DNA of 62,905 nt from Candidatus Zixiibacteriota bacterium. GTDB lineage: Bacteria > Zixibacteria > MSB-5A5 > RBG-16-43-9. The DNA is taken from NCBI GenBank assembly GCA_030692925.1, contig JAUYBY010000064.1, forward strand, positions 1 to 62,905, given 5' to 3'. This document shows, one piece after another, positions 58,848-62,905 of the stretch. The position numbers and the translations under genes are program-made. The stretch's first letter is position 1. Each line of letters opens with the position of its first letter. A model generated the notes under the pieces. That model made no database searches and was not told the origin of the DNA. It saw nothing but the letters and a program-made list of their open reading frames with translations.

Positions 58848-59582
58848 ATGAGGTTGAGTTTTCTTAAGGGTCCATTTAAAAAAATATCAGAATCCGGGTT
58901 GTGGAGATCTATTTTCAGGACTGGTTTTCCGGATACTGAAAGAAAAAGGTCACTTTTTGTTTTCGGGAATTTTTTCTTACATATCCTGCCTGTAAAAATC
59001 CGCAAACACGGGCTGAAGTTCAGATATACCCTTTGCCTGGGTGGAATCGCCTTTCTTCTGTTCTTGATTTTAGCCATAACCGGTATCCTTCTTATGTTCT
59101 ATTATGTCCCGGATGTTAATCGGGCCTATGAGGATATGAAGGATCTGGAATTTGTGGTCTCCTTCGGGATACTTTTGAGAAATCTTCATAGGTGGTCTGC
59201 TCATGCTATGGTAGCAGTTGCATTCCTGCATATGTGCAGGGTTTTTTATACCGGCTCCTATAAGCCTCCCCGAGAATTCAACTGGGTAATAGGGGTAACC
59301 CTTTTGTTCTTAACTATGTTTCTGAGTTTCACCGGTTATCTTCTGCCCTGGGACCAGTTAGCTTACTGGGCAGTTACTGTGGGGACTACTATAGCTGGCT
59401 TTGTCCCTTTGGCTGGAGGAACAATTCGCTATATTCTTTTAGGGGGGAACGTGGTAGGACAGGGAGCTCTTCTGAGATTCTATTCCCTGCATATAATAGT
59501 TGTTCCTCTAATTATGTCAATCCTCATCGCGGTTCATTTCTGGAGGGTGAGAAAGGATGGGGGGATCTCAGGTCCATTATAA
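58848..59582 (+). CDS. Cytochrome b6-type subunit
   Basis: 244 residues, four membrane helices. Heme-ligating histidines: HRW to FLH in helix B are 14 residues apart, and LHI to AVH in helix D are 15 apart, the b6f rather than bc1 spacing. [14 protein letters not shown] is the Qo-site cd1 segment. An additional soluble N-terminal stretch of about 60 residues precedes helix A. With the separate subunit-IV-like gene this is a split cytochrome b, as in cyanobacteria and many Gram-positive bacteria. Confidence 0.93.
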   Translation: MRLSFLKGPFKKISESGLWRSIFRTGFPDTERKRSLFVFGNFFLHILPVKIRKHGLKFRYTLCLGGIAFLLFLILAITGILLMFYYVPDVNRAYEDMKDLEFVVSFGILLRNLHRWSAHAMVAVAFLHMCRVFYTGSYKPPREFNWVIGVTLLFLTMFLSFTGYLLPWDQLAYWAVTVGTTIAGFVPLAGGTIRYILLGGNVVGQGALLRFYSLHIIVVPLIMSILIAVHFWRVRKDGGISGPL

Positions 59583-59673
59583 ATTATAGCCTGGAGCCTG
59601 TAGCAGGTAGCAAGTAGCTTAAAGTGAGAGAGGATGACGGGATTTCCAGGTCTTTATAAAGCTGGAGTAGAAA
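59549..59673 (+). repeat. 77-base imperfect tandem duplication around a GTAGC string
   Basis: GTGAGAAAGGATGGGGGGAT.. at 59547 recurs as GTGAGAGAGGATGACGGGAT.. at 59624. Both encode the cytochrome b C-terminus ([10 protein letters not shown] and REDDGISRSL, each then a stop). Between the copies is AGCCTGGAGCCTGTAGCAGG. The GTAGC-type string seems to have entered the gene end with duplication of its flank. Confidence 0.6.
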
Positions 59674-60201
59674 ATGGAAAATAGAAGAGAAAGGAAAAGG
59701 GAGATATTTCCCAAAGATCCTAACAAAACCTACGGGATGATGGAGCTGGTCAAAGGGAAATCGCTTCTGGTCTCCAAGGAGCCAGAGGATACAGTGATGA
59801 CTTATCCTCATCTTCTTTCCAGGGTGTTGATCTGTTCACTTTTGGTCATTATCTTTTTACTGCTTCTCTCGTTTTTTTTCAACGCCCCCTTGAAGGAAAA
59901 AGCTAATCCAGCCCATCCGGAGAATCCGGCCAAGGCTCCCTGGTATTTTTTAGGGATTCAGGAGATCGTAAGCCATTCGGCTTTCATTGGTGGAGTAATC
60001 TTTCCTTTCATATTTCTGGTAGGTTTGATCTTGATACCTTATCTGGATCGTAACCCAAAGGGGGTGGGTCGTTGGTTTGCTAAGGAGAGAAAAATCCCCC
60101 TTATAATTTTTACTGTATGGATATTGTTAGGAGTGGTCTTCACCTTGATCGGTGGCTATTTAAGAGGAGAGAACTGGAAATGGGTCTGGCCCTGGCGTTA
60201 A
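59674..60201 (+). CDS. Cytochrome b C-terminal/subunit IV-like protein
   Basis: 175 residues with three membrane helices (about 48-70, 100-120, 142-162). The quinol-site PEWY motif of b6f is replaced by KAPWYF in NPAKAPWYFLGIQEIVSHS, a form seen in other anaerobes. A soluble N-terminal 40 residues precede helix 1. It ends YLRGENWKWVWPWR. It pairs with the cytochrome b6-type subunit to complete the quinol site. Confidence 0.9.
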   Translation: MENRRERKREIFPKDPNKTYGMMELVKGKSLLVSKEPEDTVMTYPHLLSRVLICSLLVIIFLLLLSFFFNAPLKEKANPAHPENPAKAPWYFLGIQEIVSHSAFIGGVIFPFIFLVGLILIPYLDRNPKGVGRWFAKERKIPLIIFTVWILLGVVFTLIGGYLRGENWKWVWPWR

Positions 60202-60236
60202 TTTTCTTGGAGAACATTAATTTTTGTAAAAGGTAG

Positions 60237-61016
60237 GTGTTAGTGTCTAAACTGTTCGCTTTCTCAAGCCTTGTATTGCTGATAGTATTAGCACTCTGGG
60301 CATGGAAAGATTATAATCGGGAGTGGAGGATTTACCAGAAAACCTTCTATGCTCTGGAGAATAAAGGTTCGACCGGTATAAATGATAAGAAAAGAGAAAA
60401 TCGTTATGAGATTAAGCAGATCGACCTGCCAGAGTTAAAGCGAACAGACCGATGTATCACCTGCCACTTAGGAGTGGAAGATCCCACTATGGTTAAAGTT
60501 AAGCTGCCATATAAAGTCCATCCAAATTTCTCCCAACACCCTTTTAATGAATTCGGTTGTACTATCTGTCATTTAGGGCAGGGTAGAGCCACTACTGTAA
60601 AAGCGGCTCATGGAGAGGTGAGATATTGGGAGGAGCCTATGCTTCCTTTAAAATATATTCAAGCCTCCTGTGCTAAATGCCATCTTATTTCAAACCCTTC
60701 TGTAGCACCAGACCTTGTCCTGGGGATGAAAAAGTATGAAGAATACGGGTGTGCTGACTGCCATATAATCGATGGAGTGGGGGAAAAAGGAGGGATAGAT
60801 CTCTCACTGGCAGGTAAACACCGGAGCCCGGATTGGCATTTTGCTCATCTGAAAGACCCCCAGGCTTTGGTTCCGGATTCCCAGATGCCGAATTTTGGGC
60901 TCACAGATGAGGATGCCAGAGTTCTAACCGTCTATCTATTGTGTTTGAGAAAAGAAGAAATCCCCAGCCGGTATGTATGTCCTTCCCCAAAAAGCGAAAT
61001 TAGTGAAGCAAAATAA
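60237..61016 (+). CDS. Membrane-anchored tetraheme cytochrome c of the bc-type complex
   Basis: 259 residues, one N-terminal membrane helix (residues 5-22) then four CxxCH sites: CITCH, CTICH, CAKCH and CADCH. The first two are about 40 residues apart with histidines in KVHPNFSQHPF; the last lies in a class I-like domain with SQMPNFGLTDEDARVL, whose Met is the likely axial ligand. It takes the place of cytochrome f/c1 as electron outlet. The start is GTG at 60237 or GTG at 60243; AAGGTAGG before both makes them hard to separate. Confidence 0.85.
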   Translation: MLVSKLFAFSSLVLLIVLALWAWKDYNREWRIYQKTFYALENKGSTGINDKKRENRYEIKQIDLPELKRTDRCITCHLGVEDPTMVKVKLPYKVHPNFSQHPFNEFGCTICHLGQGRATTVKAAHGEVRYWEEPMLPLKYIQASCAKCHLISNPSVAPDLVLGMKKYEEYGCADCHIIDGVGEKGGIDLSLAGKHRSPDWHFAHLKDPQALVPDSQMPNFGLTDEDARVLTVYLLCLRKEEIPSRYVCPSPKSEISEAK

Positions 61017-61187
61017 GATTTCTTACTTAAAAGTTCCTTCCTGAAGCTTAAAAAGGATAAAGGCAGGGGCATTTAATCCTGGAAACGGATCCGTAGGGTT
61101 TAAAACCTCCGCAACCTTTTTTAGTTGACAATCAAATAATTCCTCAATTTATTAAGGGTAGAGTCAAGGCTCTATCAGCAAAAAGGT

Positions 61188-61215
61188 ATGCTGGGGAAAA
61201 CAATTTCACAGTCGG
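61188..61215 (+). pseudogene. Second decapitated kinase start
   Basis: ATGCTGGGGAAAACAATTTC encodes MLGKTIS like the kinase N-terminus and switches into repeat C at the same point as the relic at 28596 (TTTCACAGTC followed by GGAACTCACC). No kinase sequence follows. Confidence 0.7.
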
Positions 61216-61330
61216 AACTCACCCTAAATCCCTCTCTTGGGAAGAGAGGGACTAAAGTTCCCCTTCTCTTGTTAAGTCGAAGATCCCGCCGAAGGCGGGA
61301 AGAAGGGGTCAGGGGATGAGTTCGATAACT
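61215..61330. repeat. Composite repeat C, copy 6
   Basis: GAACTCACCC, CCCTCTCTTGGGAAGAGAGGG hairpin, then CCCCTTCTCTTGTTAAG interrupted by a TCCCGCCGAAGGCGGGA insertion as in copy 2, and GGGGATGAGTTCGATAAC. It ends about 14 bases before the second kinase. The remaining gap (61017-61187) has no gene that I can see. Confidence 0.85.
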
Positions 61331-61344
61331 AAGAGTAATATGTT

Positions 61345-62745
61345 ATGATAGGCAAAACAATCTTACATTACAAGATTCTGGAAAAGCTGGGTGAAGGGGG
61401 AATGGGAGTGGTTTATAAAGCCCAGGACACCCGGCTTCAGCGCATGGTTGCCTTGAAGTTTTTGCCTCCGCATGTGGCAGAAAATCCTGAGGAAAAAGCC
61501 CGCTTCATACAGGAAGCGCAGGCAGCCTCTGCTTTAAGTCATCCTAACGTAACCACCATCTATGGAATTGAAGAGAGTCCCGAAGGACTATTTATCTCGA
61601 TGGAATATGTTCAGGGGCAGACGCTGAAGAAAATCGCAGAAAAAGAGTCTCCCTCCATAAAAAGGATTCTGGACATAGCCATCCAGGTGAGTGAGGGTCT
61701 AAATGCCGCTCACCGGAAAGGCATAGTTCACCGGGATATAAAATCTGACAACATTATGGTCACCCAGGATGGCCAGGTAAAGATAATGGATTTTGGCTTA
61801 GCCAGGCTTGAGGGAGTGGACCACTTGACTGAAACTGGTTCGACCTTAGGCACTGCCGCCTACATGTCCCCAGAGCAGGCGCAGGGAGAAGAGGTTGATC
61901 AGAGGAGCGACATCTTTTCCTTTGGAGTCGTGCTGTACGAGCTGTTGACCGGGAGACTGCCATTCAGAGGGGAGCACATTCCGGCAATAATTTATTCGAT
62001 CTTGAATGAGAATCCCGAGCCAGTTGCCAGGTACAAAGTTAATGTCCCTGAAGGGCTGCAGAGAATTGTTGACAAAGCCCTGGCAAAGGATAGAGAGGAA
62101 AGATACCAGCATATAGATGACCTCCTGGCTGATTTAAGACACGAGAAGAAGAGTCTTGACTATGCCAAGACCACTCAAATCCCAGCACAGGTCGTCGTAC
62201 CCAAGCACAAAAGCAGAATTCTTCCTTTTATAATTCCGGCCTCGGTCGTTTTCGTCCTGGCTTTACTCTTCTTGGTTTTCAAACCATTCAGATTTGAGAT
62301 AGTCCCTGAAGAAAAGGCGATGGCAAAGGAGAACTCTTTAGCCATAATGTATTTCGAGAATCTGGTGGATAAGGATGACAAAGAGAGGTTAGGGGAAATT
62401 GTAACTAATCTGTTGATAACTGGCCTTTCAGAATCTCAATATATGAATGTGGTCTCAAGCCAGAGGCTATACGACATTTTGAAATTGCTGGGGAAAGAAG
62501 GTGCCAAGGTCGTTGATCGAAACGTTGCCACGGAAGTGGCTACTAAGGCTGGTGCCAAATGGATGCTCTTGGGAAGCATTCTCCAGGAAGAACCTCAAAT
62601 CATTTTGACCTCACAACTGGTGGAGGTTAAGAGCGGAAGAGTACTTTCTTCTCAGCGGGTAAGCGGTGAACCAGGGGAAAAGATATTTCCATTAGTAGAC
62701 CGACTAACAGCTGAACTAAAAAAAGGACTTTCCGCTCCCGGCTGA
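61345..62745 (+). CDS. Serine/threonine protein kinase with membrane helix and TolB-like domain, frameshifted before its TPR part
   Basis: 466 residues before a TGA. Kinase domain 1-265 has LGEGGMGVVYK, HRDIKSDNIM (His129) and DFGLARL, all intact, and GTAAYMSPEQAQG in the activation loop. A membrane helix at about 290-311 is followed by a TolB-like domain (LAIMYFENLV, TNLLITGLSES, WMLLGSILQE). It is a close paralogue of the kinase at 25961, but with a membrane anchor. The frame ends in LSAPG, while the expected continuation lies one frame over from 62725 on, after an A7 tract at 62718-62724. It is either truncated, phase variable, or an assembly indel. Confidence 0.85.
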   Translation: MIGKTILHYKILEKLGEGGMGVVYKAQDTRLQRMVALKFLPPHVAENPEEKARFIQEAQAASALSHPNVTTIYGIEESPEGLFISMEYVQGQTLKKIAEKESPSIKRILDIAIQVSEGLNAAHRKGIVHRDIKSDNIMVTQDGQVKIMDFGLARLEGVDHLTETGSTLGTAAYMSPEQAQGEEVDQRSDIFSFGVVLYELLTGRLPFRGEHIPAIIYSILNENPEPVARYKVNVPEGLQRIVDKALAKDREERYQHIDDLLADLRHEKKSLDYAKTTQIPAQVVVPKHKSRILPFIIPASVVFVLALLFLVFKPFRFEIVPEEKAMAKENSLAIMYFENLVDKDDKERLGEIVTNLLITGLSESQYMNVVSSQRLYDILKLLGKEGAKVVDRNVATEVATKAGAKWMLLGSILQEEPQIILTSQLVEVKSGRVLSSQRVSGEPGEKIFPLVDRLTAELKKGLSAPG

Positions 62746-62905
62746 GGCAACCAAGGAACCTGCCCGGCCCGTGGCAGACGTCACTACTCATTCTGAGGAA
62801 GCGTACCGTTACTATCTTGAGGGGCTTGACTACTTTAATAAGGTTTATTACACCGAGGCTGAGAGAAGTTTCAAAAAGACTCTGGAGTTCGATTCAACCT
62901 TTGCC
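62725..62905 (+). other. Out-of-frame TPR continuation of the second kinase (runs off the window)
   Basis: In the +1 frame the bases encode DFPLPAEATKEPARPVADV, then SEEAYRYYLEGLDYFNK and a TPR-like TEAERSFKKTLEFDSTFA up to the last base. This is the TPR region expected after the TolB-like domain, as in the paralogue. Removing one A from the A7 tract would join it in frame. Confidence 0.75.

Noticed and set aside
1..62905. tRNA or rRNA genes
   Set aside because: No TTCGAATCC-type T-loop within a cloverleaf and no rRNA landmark seen on either strand by eye; a covariance-model scan would be decisive.

Overview
The window is a moderately AT-rich bacterial chromosome segment. It most resembles a candidate phylum of the FCB superphylum, with Zixibacteria-like lineages the best guess by inference. 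The pointers are an exported protein with a C-terminal FlgD-like/type-A sorting domain (YPNPFNP motif), an exported protein with dockerin-like EF-hand repeats of the GDVNxDG type, DUF4139 and TPR envelope proteins, a complete SDH operon, and serine/threonine kinases carrying TolB-like and TPR domains. I saw no rRNA, tRNA or CRISPR array. Intergenic gaps are packed with families of short hairpin repeats whose stems vary while loops or outer flanks stay constant.

Layout: 0-5.3 kb holds an exported propeller-like protein, phosphotransacetylase (pta), a deoxyribosyltransferase-like protein, a CsoR-family repressor plus thioredoxin-like operon with a perfect palindromic operator over its promoter, and rlmN. 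5.6-7.3 kb is an arsenic-type operon: an AbrB-like protein of the HgcAB-associated type, a DGC zinc-binding protein and arsM. 7.6-15.4 kb holds a beta-CASP RNase with an apparent ACG start, a nitrilase-family amidase, a response regulator, archaemetzincin, RNase H1, a PflA-like radical SAM protein followed by an endonuclease V homologue lacking all three catalytic acids, and a stand-alone cyanophycin-synthetase-like N domain fused to a putative winged helix. 15.4-21 kb (minus strand) holds a TPR lipoprotein, a DUF4139 protein and valS.

21.4-35.6 kb: aminotransferase, ROK kinase, lysS, then lolC-lolD-mcsA-mcsB-clpC. Between lysS and lolC sits an insertion-like block with a Ser/Thr kinase-TPR protein, five copies of one composite repeat, a decapitated kinase start and a DUF559 nuclease-like gene whose last codons come from the repeat. 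35.8-45.2 kb: dockerin-like protein, orphan rpmA, elbB, two-subunit class I fumarase, a GT14 glycosyltransferase with a hairpin-rich leader, a gene relic, an AT-rich unknown and sdhDCAB.

45.5-48.6 kb: a 13-repeat exported protein and a truncated transposase. 48.7-61.0 kb is a respiratory super-cluster. A pentaheme c554-type cytochrome is followed by an alternative-complex-III/Qrc-like set (pentaheme cytochrome, MopB protein, four-cluster ferredoxin, NrfD) and a cytochrome with four monoheme domains. Then come a GltD-like FAD/NAD(P)/Fe-S protein, Rieske, cytochrome b6, subunit-IV-like protein and a tetraheme cytochrome. The window ends in a second kinase-TolB-TPR gene that is out of frame at an A7 tract.
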